A DNA stretch of 64,000 nt. Origin: Flavobacteriaceae bacterium EG-1. Lineage in GTDB: Bacteria > Bacteroidota > Bacteroidia > Flavobacteriales > Flavobacteriaceae. The notes under the pieces were generated by a model, which saw only the letters and a program-made list of their open reading frames with translations, made no database searches and had not been told where the DNA came from. The stretch spans positions 1,430,760 through 1,494,759 of the forward strand of contig NZ_WJPK01000001.1 of assembly GCF_009649685.1 (NCBI RefSeq). Reading direction: 5' to 3'. Positions 17,668-28,030 of the stretch are shown here, piece by piece. The translations under genes were made by a program, and so were the position numbers. Each line of letters opens with the position of its first letter. The stretch's first letter is position 1.

Positions 17668-19332
17668 TTATAAAGAAATGTTCGCCTTATTTCCTTTCCA
17701 ACCTTTTCGAAATTGTTCTAAAAGCGATACTACCACTGCTGGGTTTTGCTCGGCAATATTAATAGTTTCGGATGGGTCTTTTTGATGATCATAGAGTTCA
17801 AAAAAGATAGGTTCCGCTTCGGGTTTTGTGTAGTCTTTCCAAACAATAAATCTGTACTTATCTGTTCTCATAGAATACCCCATTAGTCGATTTTCAAACA
17901 ATTCTCTATTCCATTTCGCCCCTTGTTGTTTTTTAATTCGTGCTTCAACCTCCTGTATAAGTGGTCCGAAATAAGTCTCTCGCATGCCTTGTGAGAGTGG
18001 ATTTGCAGCCCATTCTCTTAAAGCCGGTGAAGGAAATTGACTAAAAGCAGCTGTTTTCCATGCTGCTTCCGGATTGGAAATTAAAGGTTTAAAACTTTGT
18101 CCTTCTAAATGTTCAGGCATCGAAATGCTGGCTAAATCACAAAGCGTCGGATACATATCGACTAACTCTACTAAGGCATTTGTAGATTTTCCTCGAGTTT
18201 CTTTTGGCATATCTGGTGTCCAAATCATCAGTGGCACTCGTGTTCCAACTTCATAATTAGTTGCTTTGCCCCAAATGCCCATTTCACCCAAATGCCAGCC
18301 ATGATCACTCCATACAATTATAATTGTGTTATCTCTGACACCAGCTTCTTCTAATGCTGATATCATTTTACCAATCTGAGCATCTACATAACTAACACAA
18401 GCTAAATAGGCGTGTTTTAATTTGCGTGCTAATTCATCGTCGATTGTTCCTTTTTTAGGTATTCCACTTCGCACTCGTAATTCAAAAGATGGATGCAAAC
18501 CCATTTCAGCACCGTTTTTAGGAGCTACATTTTGCGACGTTAATTTAATACTGTCTTCCTCATAATAATTCCAGTATTTTGCAGGTGCTAACCAATCTAA
18601 ATGTGGTTTCTTCATCCCTAAGCCAAGAAAGAAAGGTTTATCTGGGTTGTTTACCAACATTTCTTTCAACGTTACAATAGCGAGGTCTGTATTATAACCA
18701 TCTTCATAGAAATAATCTGGCACATCTGCTTTTTCATAAGCAGGTCCTTTTCCTAGGCCTCTTTTGGCAGCATCAGCCCCATACTTTTCAATCATGTCCG
18801 CTTTATTTTCACGATACATTTGTTGATTTATCGGTAAAGCAAAACCACCTGGAGTATGAGAAGCTTGTACCGTCATTTTAGCTACTGCTGGTTTTCTGCT
18901 CCAAGATAATTCAACATCACCATATTCTGTATTATGATAGATTTTACCTGTTGATACCGTTTCATACCCATTTGCCCAAAAATGTTGCGGTAAGGTGATG
19001 ATATCAGGATTCGCATCGCGGAAATAAGTGTAATTTTCTATAACCCCAATGGTTTCGGGGCGAGCACCTGTCATTAAACTTGCTCGTGACGGACTACATA
19101 TTGCTTGCTGACAATATGCTCTCGAAAACAAAAGGCCATCTGCAGCCAAAGCATCTAAATTAGGAGTAATTGCTATCTCAGAGCCGTAGGCGCCCAATTC
19201 TGGACGAAGATCGTCTATTGCTATAAAAAGCACATTGGGTCTTTTTTTTGTAATTTCTTCTGAGACTTTACTTTCCTCTTTACAAGCCAAAAACACAAAA
19301 CATAGCAATACTAAAATAAAACGAAACTTCAT
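17668..19332 (-). CDS. Secreted lipoprotein sulfatase (S1, iduronate-2-sulfatase-like)
   Basis: Sulfatase of 554 aa with lipoprotein signal (FLAC, C17). The metal motif IDDLRPELGAYG and the formylglycine cysteine C79 in CSPSRASLMTGARPE, followed by TLPQHFWANGYETVSTGKIYH, are hallmarks of the iduronate-2-sulfatase-like group (S1_7). SDHGWHLGEMGIWGK is the late metal/substrate block. It lies 4 bases after the GH16 gene and 13 bases before another sulfatase, so it belongs to the depolymerisation operon. Members of this group in marine flavobacteria act on carrageenan-type sulfates, which suits the GH127/GH129 neighbours; the exact position cut is unknown. Confidence 0.93.
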   Translation of the reverse strand: MKFRFILVLLCFVFLACKEESKVSEEITKKRPNVLFIAIDDLRPELGAYGSEIAITPNLDALAADGLLFSRAYCQQAICSPSRASLMTGARPETIGVIENYTYFRDANPDIITLPQHFWANGYETVSTGKIYHNTEYGDVELSWSRKPAVAKMTVQASHTPGGFALPINQQMYRENKADMIEKYGADAAKRGLGKGPAYEKADVPDYFYEDGYNTDLAIVTLKEMLVNNPDKPFFLGLGMKKPHLDWLAPAKYWNYYEEDSIKLTSQNVAPKNGAEMGLHPSFELRVRSGIPKKGTIDDELARKLKHAYLACVSYVDAQIGKMISALEEAGVRDNTIIIVWSDHGWHLGEMGIWGKATNYEVGTRVPLMIWTPDMPKETRGKSTNALVELVDMYPTLCDLASISMPEHLEGQSFKPLISNPEAAWKTAAFSQFPSPALREWAANPLSQGMRETYFGPLIQEVEARIKKQQGAKWNRELFENRLMGYSMRTDKYRFIVWKDYTKPEAEPIFFELYDHQKDPSETINIAEQNPAVVVSLLEQFRKGWKGNKANISL

Positions 19333-19336
19333 ATTC

Positions 19337-20764
19337 TTAATTTATTGGCGTAATTTCTATATCATCAATAAAAAATTGAGAAGCTTTTTTCTCCGGCACA
19401 TCAACTGCTCGCACCTCAATTTTAAACTGATCTTCTTTAGTGGAAGCCTCATTTTTTTGAATTTTCTTTTCTATGGTTATCCATTTCCTTCTTTCTAAGC
19501 CCTTTAAATCTATAGGGATTTCCATTTTTGGATCTTCGAATGATAGATACAATTTCTCAACTGCCCTACCCTGATCTATCCAAATTTTCATTGATAAATT
19601 AAATTCTCCTTTTGGAATATTTACCGCTCCTTTAGGTGAAAGCGCAACAACATTTTCTGCTTCTAGTTTTTCATTTTTTCCGAAACCCGAAAACTCTAGA
19701 CTATTCACGCCCGAATAATAATCACCCTCATTAATTTTAAAATATTTCGCTGAAAGACTATCTATTTCCCAAAATTTTTGATAATCATTTGGCACAGAAC
19801 TTTCGGGAACCATTTTTAACGGACGCGGATTATCTTCAAACAAAATAGGCCCTTCAAAACCAAAAAACTGACGCGCCAATAGATTATCAGTAGGCTTTTG
19901 CCAAACTCGTAAATACTCTATTTCAAAATCTACTGGCAACTCTTTTTTATCTGGCATGCCTAACCAAAAGAAAATTTCAGAATCTAACCAAATCTCCATA
20001 GGGTTATTAAGTACCCAATCTAGTCCTACATCATCTTGAGTAAAATGATGAATTAATTTTCCATCAATGTAAAGGCTTAAATAATCCTCACCCCAATCGG
20101 CCCCGTAAATATGAAATTCATCGGCAGTACGATAGGGTAAGTTTTCTACATGTTGAAAAACATTTGTAGGACGTTCTGCAGGCGGACTCCAATCATGTGC
20201 TGTTGCTAAGGAGCTAGTAGCGGTAATTTTTTCACCTTTTTTAGGATTTCCCATCTGCTCATAAACATCTAATTCTTGTTCGTAGCCTATGCCCCAAAAA
20301 GCAGCTGTTATTGCCGCATTTCCAGATTTGGATTTCACCTCCATATATCCATTTAAAAAACGTTTCTTAGAAACCACAGCAGCTGTTGTTACCGGCATAG
20401 GCTGGTTCTTATATTCACCATATTTTGCCGTTCCCATAGCCCCATCGGTGTACGATTCTTGAATAAACTTATATTTAGGCTCCCAGGCGGTTCTTAATTT
20501 TAATTTCCCTTTATGAACCCGAACATTATGAGGAACAAATTGTGAAGGCGCACGACCTTTCCAAATATAATAGTCCCCGTTTTCGCCCTCTATAAACCAT
20601 TTGTTACGGTCTAATTCTTTACCTTCAAACTCATCGCTTATTTCTTCGTTTAACACCCAACCTTCTTTATTGTTAGGGTCAGAGGCTGGATAGATATTGG
20701 TGTTCTGAGCAATTACGTTTTTTGCAAAAAACACACAAAGTATTGAAAATACTAATTGTTTCAT
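19337..20764 (-). CDS. GH16 endo-galactanase (agarase/carrageenase/porphyranase-like)
   Basis: Secreted retaining endo-hydrolase, 475 aa, Sec signal residues 1-19 (cut after VIA). The GH16 beta-bulge catalytic motif is E164-L-D166-V-Y-E169 (ELDVYEQ), nucleophile E164 and acid/base E169. The blocks SKSGNAAITAAFWG and LPVDFEIEYLRVWQ are typical of marine galactan GH16 enzymes. Residues from about 320 to the end form an extra beta-rich domain (ending FFIDDIEITPIN), perhaps carbohydrate binding. It lies 1 base behind the MFS permease gene. The substrate could be kappa-carrageenan, furcellaran (beta/kappa hybrid), agarose or porphyran; GH127 and GH129 in the same operon favour a carrageenan-type chain. 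Confidence 0.88.
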   Translation of the reverse strand: MKQLVFSILCVFFAKNVIAQNTNIYPASDPNNKEGWVLNEEISDEFEGKELDRNKWFIEGENGDYYIWKGRAPSQFVPHNVRVHKGKLKLRTAWEPKYKFIQESYTDGAMGTAKYGEYKNQPMPVTTAAVVSKKRFLNGYMEVKSKSGNAAITAAFWGIGYEQELDVYEQMGNPKKGEKITATSSLATAHDWSPPAERPTNVFQHVENLPYRTADEFHIYGADWGEDYLSLYIDGKLIHHFTQDDVGLDWVLNNPMEIWLDSEIFFWLGMPDKKELPVDFEIEYLRVWQKPTDNLLARQFFGFEGPILFEDNPRPLKMVPESSVPNDYQKFWEIDSLSAKYFKINEGDYYSGVNSLEFSGFGKNEKLEAENVVALSPKGAVNIPKGEFNLSMKIWIDQGRAVEKLYLSFEDPKMEIPIDLKGLERRKWITIEKKIQKNEASTKEDQFKIEVRAVDVPEKKASQFFIDDIEITPIN

Positions 20765-20765
20765 A

Positions 20766-22337
20766 TTATTTCTTTTTTGGTGCTAAAGCCAATTGTACTT
20801 CTTCTATCGTCAAATTTTTCGTCTCTTTTAAATAAATAAATAGAATAACAAGTCCTATTGCAACAGCACTTGCATAAAATAAAAGCGTATAACTTATACC
20901 CATATTTGAAAGCTGCCATGGAAAAAAAGTTTGCACAAATGAACTTGTTAAACTGGTAATTAATGTAAAAAAGGGAATCGCAATTCCGCGATTTGAAATT
21001 GGAAAAATTTCAGAAAACAAAACCCACATTACTGGGCCAATAGTAGATTGAAAAGCGGCGATAAAACTTAATATTCCAATTAAAATTAAAAGTCCATTTA
21101 TATTCGCGGCTTTTTGCATTAAAGCACTTGAATATTTTTTCGCATCTTCAGCTCCGATGTTATCTATCAATGCTTGCTTAAATTCAATATCACTTTTATA
21201 GGACTGCCCTACCAAGTTATGTAACCCTGCTACATTAGAAATATCAACTAATTCAGTGGTATCTTCTTTAGAAATAGAATAGGTAGCCGTATTAAAACCA
21301 TAAAAACATATACCCAAACTAAAAATAATCCAAACCATACCACCAATAATCATTGGGCGTCTTCCTACTTTATCGACTACCAGAAGTCCTAAAATGGTAA
21401 ATACGACACCAATGACCCCTAACCAAATAGATTGTGCAAAAGCAGCATCTGTGCCCATTCCTAATTGTTCGAATACTGTGGGAGCATAGAATAAAATTGC
21501 ATTAATACCTGTAGCCTGTTGCGCTATTGCTAAGGTTATTGCAATGATAAAAGTAATGCGCATTGGCTTACTAAAAATTTCTTTTAATTGCGCTAATGAA
21601 GAATTATTTTCACCCACCGAAGCTATTGCCTCTTTCATCTGAGCAATTTGAACTGTAACTTCATTTTCGGTTAGCACTTTGTACATTACCATTTTCGATT
21701 CTTCAATTCTATTTTGAAGTGCCAACCACATAGGACTTCGAGGAATAAAAAATAACAGGGTAAACCATAATGCTGCAAATAATATTTCAGAACCCAACAT
21801 CCACCTCCAAGTATCAGTATCCAGATTAACGGCACTTACCCATTCTGTACCGGAGGTCGCCAAACTTTGAATCCAATAATTAATAAAATATGCAGCAGAT
21901 AAACCGACAACAATATTAATTTGAATCATGCTAACTAATTTACCTCTCCATTTTGGCGGTGCAATTTCACCGATATACATAGATGCCATAGAAATGGAAC
22001 TAAATGCTAAACCCCCTAAAAAGCGTGATGCAATTAAAATAGTATAATTTGGTGCGAACGCAGAACCAATAGCCGATATAAGATAAAATGCCGCAGATAT
22101 TTGTAGTGCTCTTTTCCGGCCCAATTTATTACAAGCATAACCAACAAATAACAATGCAAGTAAAACTCCCCAAGCAGAAGCGCCAACGGCAAAACCTAGT
22201 TGTATATCTGTAAGACCAAATTCTTCGGTAATAAAACCAACAGCTCCTGATATAAGCGCTGCATCAATTCCAAAAACAAAACCACCCATGGCAACTATTG
22301 TTGCATATGTAAAAGCATTTGATTTATGTGAAGCCAT
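20766..22337 (-). CDS. MFS sugar porter (inner-membrane monosaccharide permease)
   Basis: Twelve-helix sugar:H+ symporter-type protein of 523 aa. Signatures of the sugar porter family are seen: NKLGRKRAL in the loop after TM2, DKVGRRPMIIGG in the matching second-half loop, QQATGINAILFYAPT in TM7, and a LKETKNLTIEEVQ tail. An insertion of roughly 65 hydrophilic residues (about 352-415, ending KKYSSALMQKAANIN) lies between two membrane helices in the second half; Bacteroidota sugar porters often carry such loops. Placed between GH127 and GH16, it probably imports galactose or anhydrogalactose from the periplasm to the cytoplasmic pathway of region 1. Confidence 0.93.
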   Translation of the reverse strand: MASHKSNAFTYATIVAMGGFVFGIDAALISGAVGFITEEFGLTDIQLGFAVGASAWGVLLALLFVGYACNKLGRKRALQISAAFYLISAIGSAFAPNYTILIASRFLGGLAFSSISMASMYIGEIAPPKWRGKLVSMIQINIVVGLSAAYFINYWIQSLATSGTEWVSAVNLDTDTWRWMLGSEILFAALWFTLLFFIPRSPMWLALQNRIEESKMVMYKVLTENEVTVQIAQMKEAIASVGENNSSLAQLKEIFSKPMRITFIIAITLAIAQQATGINAILFYAPTVFEQLGMGTDAAFAQSIWLGVIGVVFTILGLLVVDKVGRRPMIIGGMVWIIFSLGICFYGFNTATYSISKEDTTELVDISNVAGLHNLVGQSYKSDIEFKQALIDNIGAEDAKKYSSALMQKAANINGLLILIGILSFIAAFQSTIGPVMWVLFSEIFPISNRGIAIPFFTLITSLTSSFVQTFFPWQLSNMGISYTLLFYASAVAIGLVILFIYLKETKNLTIEEVQLALAPKKK

Positions 22338-22361
22338 GTAGATTTAGAATTTATTAATTAT

Positions 22362-24341
22362 TTATATAGATTTATCCCAAATTATTGGCATAAAAACAGT
22401 CATCTCACCTTGACCGCGATTGCTCCATGTGTAATATGGAATGAGTTGCGTGGTAAAAGTTTCTAATTTTGGTTTATGAACTTCATTGTACATGCTGTTC
22501 AATTGGTCTTTACGAATACGTAACTTAGTCTTTATAGTAGTTACACCACCAAATAAGTCTAATTTATGAACCGGTTTTAATTCTTCAGAGCTTAAAATAT
22601 ATGCGTTGGTTATGGATGTGTTTTCTGGAAGGTCTGCAGACTCTAACGTATATACCACTGGCCCTCGTTTTACTGCAACTTGATTTCTAATTTCTTCAAT
22701 TCTTGGGTGTCCTTCTATAAACTTAGCTTGCATGGGCATATCTAAGGTAATTACATCTCCTGTTGACCATTGGCGATTAATTCTTGCAAAATTACCAGCA
22801 CTTACTTCTTCTCTCAATTTGCCATTAACTTTTAAGACACTTCCCTTTGCCCAAGCAGGTATTCTTAAGAGTATTTCAAAAGAACTAGTTTTACATGCTT
22901 CAATGTTAATCTCTACCGCTCCATCCCATGGGTAATTTGATTTTTGCGTTAGCCTTATGGCAGATCCATCTTGCAAAGTAGTAACTAGTTTATTGCCACC
23001 ATAAAGGTTAACGGCAATACCATTTTCTGTTTTACTATAGGCCCATCCTGGAGATTTTGCAATCATTCGCACCAAATTTGGCGGACAACAAAAACAGTAT
23101 AAATAAGGCTGTCTTTCTGCAAATTCAACATTCATTTTATCATAATCTAATGCCCCCTCAATTTTTCGTAAAGGGTTAGAATAATAATAATCTTTTCCAT
23201 TTATGCCAATACCCGATAATCCACTATTATGCAACACCAATTCCATAATATCGCCATGTTGCGAGTTCCCTGTAAGTGTCAACATTCTATAGTTGAACAT
23301 TGCATTACATATATTAGCACAGGTTTCATTATAGGCCGTCATGTTCGGCATCATATATTCGTCGATAAAACCTTCTTCAATTTTATCTAAACGAGAAGAC
23401 CTGCCATAATGTGTTTGTCCAACTGCACCGGTTACATACATTTTTTTTTGGGTGACATTATCGCACAATTTATCTAATGCCGTAAGGAGTGCTTTTTCAC
23501 CCGTTTCTGCATAAACATCAGCTGCGCCGGCATAATAATACAATGCTAAAACCGCATGGCCTACTGCTTCGGTTTCTTCGCGTAGCGGTATACGTTCTTG
23601 CACCATATCACCGATAGGATACCCTTCTGTTGTTGAATCTTCAACAATAGCATAGGAACCCCGTAAATTGATAAATTGTTCTGCCAACTCTAAATAGCGT
23701 TTATCACCTACTGTTCTATACAATTCCACCAAACCCATAATTTGAGTTTGATTAAATCCAAAACGCTTTAATTTATCCGTAATAGGGATAAAAAGTTGAT
23801 ATAGGTAATTAGCGTGTTTTACTGCTATATCTAAAAAATTTGTTTTTCCAGTAACCCGGTGGTGTATACAAGCACTAGTTAATAAATGACCACTATTATA
23901 TAATTCGTGATACCTTCTATTCGAAAATGGTTTAATGCTTTTATCAATAATTGCAGGTGTAGACAAATAACCATTTGGGCGTTGTGCTTTGGCAATTATT
24001 GTAATTATTTCATCTAAGTCGTTTAATATAGTTTGGTCTTTATTACCAGCATAAATATATACACTGGCTTCCATCCATTTGTAAAAATCACCATCATGCC
24101 ACCATTCGCCTTGATGTTTTCCTTCTTTTAAACCAGCTGCAATTTTGAAATTGTTTAGGCCATGACCAACATCACCTTTCAACAAATCGCCCATATAAGG
24201 CACCATCACTTTTTCCGCTTGACGCCATTTATCGCCCCAAAAACCTTCGGTCCATTGGCAATCTCCAAGGTCTATACTTTTAAATTTTACGTGCGGACTA
24301 TTGGTGTTGTTAATAATACCACGATTATTTACTTTGCTCAT
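22362..24341 (-). CDS. GH127 exo-glycosidase, probable 3,6-anhydro-D-galactosidase
   Basis: GH127-family protein of 659 aa. Aligning by eye to the beta-L-arabinofuranosidase HypBA1 gives the full catalytic zinc site at +1 offset: E323, E339 and C341 (YNETCANIC), C418 and C419 (CFCCPPNLVR), with C418 as the cysteine nucleophile. The first 30 residues show no signal peptide, so it may act in the cytoplasm or be exported otherwise. In carrageenan degraders GH127 proteins release 3,6-anhydro-D-galactose from the non-reducing end. Its tight linkage to GH129 (22 bases) and the MFS permease (24 bases) supports that over arabinofuranosidase activity. Confidence 0.87.
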   Translation of the reverse strand: MSKVNNRGIINNTNSPHVKFKSIDLGDCQWTEGFWGDKWRQAEKVMVPYMGDLLKGDVGHGLNNFKIAAGLKEGKHQGEWWHDGDFYKWMEASVYIYAGNKDQTILNDLDEIITIIAKAQRPNGYLSTPAIIDKSIKPFSNRRYHELYNSGHLLTSACIHHRVTGKTNFLDIAVKHANYLYQLFIPITDKLKRFGFNQTQIMGLVELYRTVGDKRYLELAEQFINLRGSYAIVEDSTTEGYPIGDMVQERIPLREETEAVGHAVLALYYYAGAADVYAETGEKALLTALDKLCDNVTQKKMYVTGAVGQTHYGRSSRLDKIEEGFIDEYMMPNMTAYNETCANICNAMFNYRMLTLTGNSQHGDIMELVLHNSGLSGIGINGKDYYYSNPLRKIEGALDYDKMNVEFAERQPYLYCFCCPPNLVRMIAKSPGWAYSKTENGIAVNLYGGNKLVTTLQDGSAIRLTQKSNYPWDGAVEINIEACKTSSFEILLRIPAWAKGSVLKVNGKLREEVSAGNFARINRQWSTGDVITLDMPMQAKFIEGHPRIEEIRNQVAVKRGPVVYTLESADLPENTSITNAYILSSEELKPVHKLDLFGGVTTIKTKLRIRKDQLNSMYNEVHKPKLETFTTQLIPYYTWSNRGQGEMTVFMPIIWDKSI

Positions 24342-24363
24342 TTTATTTTGCTATTCTTTGTTC

Positions 24364-26457
24364 TTAATCTTGTTGGATTCCGGTAACAAAATGTCCAGAT
24401 TTTAATTTTCCATTTTTATCCGTAATCCGATATCCATACCCCGGTATTGCTATGCCATTTTCAATTTTTTGTGCCACCGGACCCAAATTTGCTATAACCT
24501 CAGTACCTGATGAGAACCTACTACGTTGTACCTTAAAATCTGCACTTAAATATTCATGACTTAACAATTCTGCATAAAACGTTTCTTTGTGAACAGGGCT
24601 TACTAAATCACGAGCCATTGCGATCAAAGGGGCCATTCCTTCAAATTCGTAGGGCGCAAAAAAGATGGTCGTTCCTCTACCAAAAAGCATACTTCGTAAC
24701 GCTTTAATTCTAAAATCACCATTTTCAGTAACCTCATTATCAGGATCTTGTATCTTGCCGAAATTGGCAATTGCTTCATGATACACCAAATTAAACAAAG
24801 GTGCGTGGTGAGAGAGTTGGCCCAAAGGTCGATTTTCTAAATATGTCATTCCTTCAAACATATCGAAATACGGAATCCATTGTTCTTGACCATGCTCCGT
24901 TCCATTTACTAAGTTTAAACTATCTAAATATTTTGCTAAAGCTAAACGTCCTGCTTTACCATCTTCGCGATAAGCAGCAAAGGTGATATCTGAAATATCT
25001 GCTTCGAGACCGAGGTATGAAATTTCTTTTTCTAAATTCATTTTTGCCAATCCTTTTTGAAATTTAGGATTTACACGAGCCCATCGACTTCCGGTGTTCT
25101 TCAGTTTTCCTTTTTCATCTTTCCCCATAAGTGCAGTTGTGAAATCAGGATCATTCTCAAGCATTGGCGAATAAGCGTGATACGAAGAATACAAATAGTC
25201 GTATGATTTTGCTAAATCTACCGCAGCCTTTAACTTTTTTGGCCCACCTAATTCTTCGCTTATTGGAAAATTGTGTGGTACAAAATTCGAAAATGTACCC
25301 CATGCGTGAACGAAGGCTTTGTCTACCTTTAAATCATCATGAATAGTTTGAATGATATTTTTTAACTCGTCAAATGTAAACGCCATACCGGGCATGTTTA
25401 CATAATGAGGGTAACCACCATAAACTCCAAAATAAATTGCTCCAGGAAGTTTATCGACATTTGGGTTTCGAGCAAGCTTTTCTTTTAAGGTTACAAAATG
25501 ACCTCGTTTTATGGCTTCTTTTTTATATTCTTTAGCCATATCTACATAATTACCTTTAGGAATAAAATGATAAGTTATTTGACGTTTACTTTCTTCTTTA
25601 TTTAATTTCCATACTGGGTCTAAAAACAATACTCTCTGATACGCAGACATTTTACCTTCAGCATTAAATAAATATTGTCCATTATTATTTATGTTATAAA
25701 ACATTTCTGGTCTTGAAGCTTCATCAACAATACCCATAACCGCAGTCTTCTCATTGTGAGTACCCCACCAAGGCATTGTTAAACCTGTGCCATTATTAAA
25801 AAGTTCTAAAACACCTACAGATTTACCATTATAGGTGGCGTCGTCCCATTTACAAAACCTTCCTCCATTCATAGGAAAAATGTAAGAAGGACAAATAATA
25901 CCTTGCTTTTGAGGAATTACACCGGCCCCCTTTTCTTCATCGGTTTTAAGAGCAAATTGTCTTGCAGGATAGCGCAAATCAGAAAATGTATACTTCCCTG
26001 ATTCTTGTTTCATAACCTCGACTTCTAATTTTGAGGAAGATTTATCTAATCGTAAATTGGTGGCAATGCGAACGCCAGAAGCTATTGTCCCATCTTCTAA
26101 AACAGGTTCTGAAAATAATATTGAAATGGTATTATTAGGTTGTTGAACAACTTTTACAATTTTACATTTTGAAAGATTAATAGTTTCTTTTTTGCCTTGT
26201 TCATTAGCAAGTGTTAAAAGTCCCGCTGCATTTTCCCAAGGGTCAGAACCCCAAACATGACCTGATATTTTTTCGAGTACCGTAAAACATCCAGTTACTG
26301 CATTAACAGATAATTTTAAGCTTTCATTTTCTATGGACATTTCTTTAGACTCTTGCTTTATCGGACTATTGGCAATTGTATGTCCATACGTAATTGTTAA
26401 GCTGAGTAAAGCCAAAAATAACACCAACCTACTTTTTAATATTTTAGAATTTTTCAT
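24364..26457 (-). CDS. GH129-like exo-glycosidase, probable 3,6-anhydro-D-galactosidase
   Basis: Secreted protein of 697 aa with a Sec signal (residues 1-29). Layout fits GH129: an N-terminal beta-sandwich domain (to about 290), a TIM-barrel part carrying FGVYGGYPHYVNMPG, AFVHAWGTFSNFVPHNFP, YLGLEADISD and WIPYFDMFEGMTYLENRP, and a small C-terminal beta domain. The founding member is an alpha-N-acetylgalactosaminidase, but marine flavobacterial members near GH127 release 3,6-anhydro-D-galactose from carrageenan oligosaccharides. Gene order sulfatase-GH129-GH127-permease-GH16 supports this. Recognition rests on overall pattern, so the family call is less certain than GH127. Confidence 0.78.
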   Translation of the reverse strand: MKNSKILKSRLVLFLALLSLTITYGHTIANSPIKQESKEMSIENESLKLSVNAVTGCFTVLEKISGHVWGSDPWENAAGLLTLANEQGKKETINLSKCKIVKVVQQPNNTISILFSEPVLEDGTIASGVRIATNLRLDKSSSKLEVEVMKQESGKYTFSDLRYPARQFALKTDEEKGAGVIPQKQGIICPSYIFPMNGGRFCKWDDATYNGKSVGVLELFNNGTGLTMPWWGTHNEKTAVMGIVDEASRPEMFYNINNNGQYLFNAEGKMSAYQRVLFLDPVWKLNKEESKRQITYHFIPKGNYVDMAKEYKKEAIKRGHFVTLKEKLARNPNVDKLPGAIYFGVYGGYPHYVNMPGMAFTFDELKNIIQTIHDDLKVDKAFVHAWGTFSNFVPHNFPISEELGGPKKLKAAVDLAKSYDYLYSSYHAYSPMLENDPDFTTALMGKDEKGKLKNTGSRWARVNPKFQKGLAKMNLEKEISYLGLEADISDITFAAYREDGKAGRLALAKYLDSLNLVNGTEHGQEQWIPYFDMFEGMTYLENRPLGQLSHHAPLFNLVYHEAIANFGKIQDPDNEVTENGDFRIKALRSMLFGRGTTIFFAPYEFEGMAPLIAMARDLVSPVHKETFYAELLSHEYLSADFKVQRSRFSSGTEVIANLGPVAQKIENGIAIPGYGYRITDKNGKLKSGHFVTGIQQD

Positions 26458-26487
26458 TTTATGCTATGTTACATTAAATTCTTAAGA

Positions 26488-27897
26488 TTAATTTTTAGGC
26501 CAAAACTTATCCATACGTTTTACATCTTTCCACTCATATTCTTTTTTAAGCAACCACCTAGGCCGTTCTAGTGTAGCTTCCCATGCAAAAAGTTCTTTGT
26601 ACATTACTAAATATCTGTCTTTTTCTATAGCCGCTAAATCGTTCAACTCTTTGATATCATCTGGCAAGTAAAACAACTGTGCAGGACGATCAGGAAAACG
26701 AATTAATTTCCAATCTCCTTTTCGCATTGCCGCTCGTGCATCTCGTTTCCAAAAAAGTGTTTCGTGTGGTCTTGCTTTGTTTATACCATTGATAAAGGGC
26801 AATAAATCTACACCATCTATATCATGAAGATTTTTAGATTTTCCTCCAGCGGCAGTGTAAAAAGTTGGCAACAAATCGAAGGTACTTATCGGTTTATTAT
26901 AAACTGTATTTGGTTTTAATTTTCCTGGCCATTTCATTACAAATGGAACACGAATTCCACCCTCTAAATGTGTTGATTTGATACCACTTAACGGGTTGTT
27001 GCTTGATGCGTTTTTGTCTGATGGTCCACCGTTATCATTGGTAAAAACTATAATTGTATTATCATCAATACCTAGTTCTTTTAGCTTATCTAGAATTTTA
27101 CCAGTAGCGCGGTCTAAGGCTAACGTCATAGCCGCAACAATTTTTCTATTGCCCGATAAATTTGGAAATTTAGCCAAATCCTCTGGATTGGCATCCATAG
27201 GAGTGTGTACGGCATTAAAAGATAAGAAAGCAAAAAATGGCTTCTTAGCTTTCGCATTTTTCTCTATAAATTTTATGGACTCTTCTGCTAAAACATCAGT
27301 AAGATGTCCTTCATGTTCTTCGAAATTACCAAAACCACGTTCCATTAAATTCAAAGGGTCAGCAGGAGGATTTTCATATGGGAAATAACTCCTTGCACCT
27401 CCTCGGAAACCGTAAAACTCGTCAAATCCTCTTTTTGTGGGGTGAAAACGATCTGCTCCTCCTAAATGCCACTTACCATAAACCGCCGTAGCATAACCTT
27501 GCTTTTTAAGTACATCGCCCATGGTGATTTCTTTTATGGGAAGTCCCATTTCATTTCCATCGGCCGCAGAAACGGCACTCATAAAAGTAGGCACGTTGTT
27601 TTCTTCGTAACCAAAACGATACTGGGACTTACCTGTTATCAATCCCGCACGGGATGGTCCACAGGTTGGATGGGTAACATATGCTTGTGTAAAACGTACG
27701 CCTTCACTAGCCAACTTATCTAAATTGGGAGTAATCATTTCTTTACTTCCTTGGAAACCGAAATCGGCATAACCTGCATCATCAGCAAAGAGTAAAATAA
27801 TATTTGGTTTTTGCTGTCGATTTAAAGTAGAAGATTGCTGCGCCATACAAACTATTGGCAAATAAACTGTACAAATTATAAGTAGAAGTTTTTTCAT
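26488..27897 (-). CDS. Secreted sulfatase (S1, arylsulfatase-like), first gene of galactanase operon
   Basis: Periplasmic sulfatase of 469 aa with a Sec signal (residues 1-19, cut after CMA). [10 protein letters not shown] begins at A38, formylglycine cysteine is C79 in [11 protein letters not shown], then [24 protein letters not shown] and [12 protein letters not shown]. It is paralogous to the sulfatase at 16170-17654, which closes the same seven-gene leftward unit. It leads that unit, 30 bases before GH129, and the shared 13-mer lies 75-87 bases upstream of its start. Substrate: a galactan sulfate ester, position unknown. Confidence 0.93.
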   Translation of the reverse strand: MKKLLLIICTVYLPIVCMAQQSSTLNRQQKPNIILLFADDAGYADFGFQGSKEMITPNLDKLASEGVRFTQAYVTHPTCGPSRAGLITGKSQYRFGYEENNVPTFMSAVSAADGNEMGLPIKEITMGDVLKKQGYATAVYGKWHLGGADRFHPTKRGFDEFYGFRGGARSYFPYENPPADPLNLMERGFGNFEEHEGHLTDVLAEESIKFIEKNAKAKKPFFAFLSFNAVHTPMDANPEDLAKFPNLSGNRKIVAAMTLALDRATGKILDKLKELGIDDNTIIVFTNDNGGPSDKNASSNNPLSGIKSTHLEGGIRVPFVMKWPGKLKPNTVYNKPISTFDLLPTFYTAAGGKSKNLHDIDGVDLLPFINGINKARPHETLFWKRDARAAMRKGDWKLIRFPDRPAQLFYLPDDIKELNDLAAIEKDRYLVMYKELFAWEATLERPRWLLKKEYEWKDVKRMDKFWPKN

Positions 27898-27971
27898 TTT
27901 TTAATAATATGCATTCAAAAATAAGTTGAACTTTTTGGTAATTCTCTGCAAAATTTATCGTGTGATAGCAC

Positions 27972-27984
27972 TATTTTAACCCAA
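27972..27984 (-). promoter_or_regulatory. Second copy of the 13-base element TTGGGTTAAAATA
   Basis: Identical on the minus strand to 7753-7765 and placed 75-87 bases before the start codon of the first gene of the galactanase operon. The 133-base gap holding it is the only likely promoter site for the seven-gene unit 27897-16170. Function is inferred from repetition and position alone. Confidence 0.35.
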
Positions 27985-28030
27985 GTATTACAAATCATGA
28001 ATTTAACCGGCAATATAACTGCTAGTGCGT

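Noticed and set aside
26978-27388. 136-aa plus-strand open frame
   Set aside because: Antisense to a full sulfatase gene with intact motifs; no recognisable domain.
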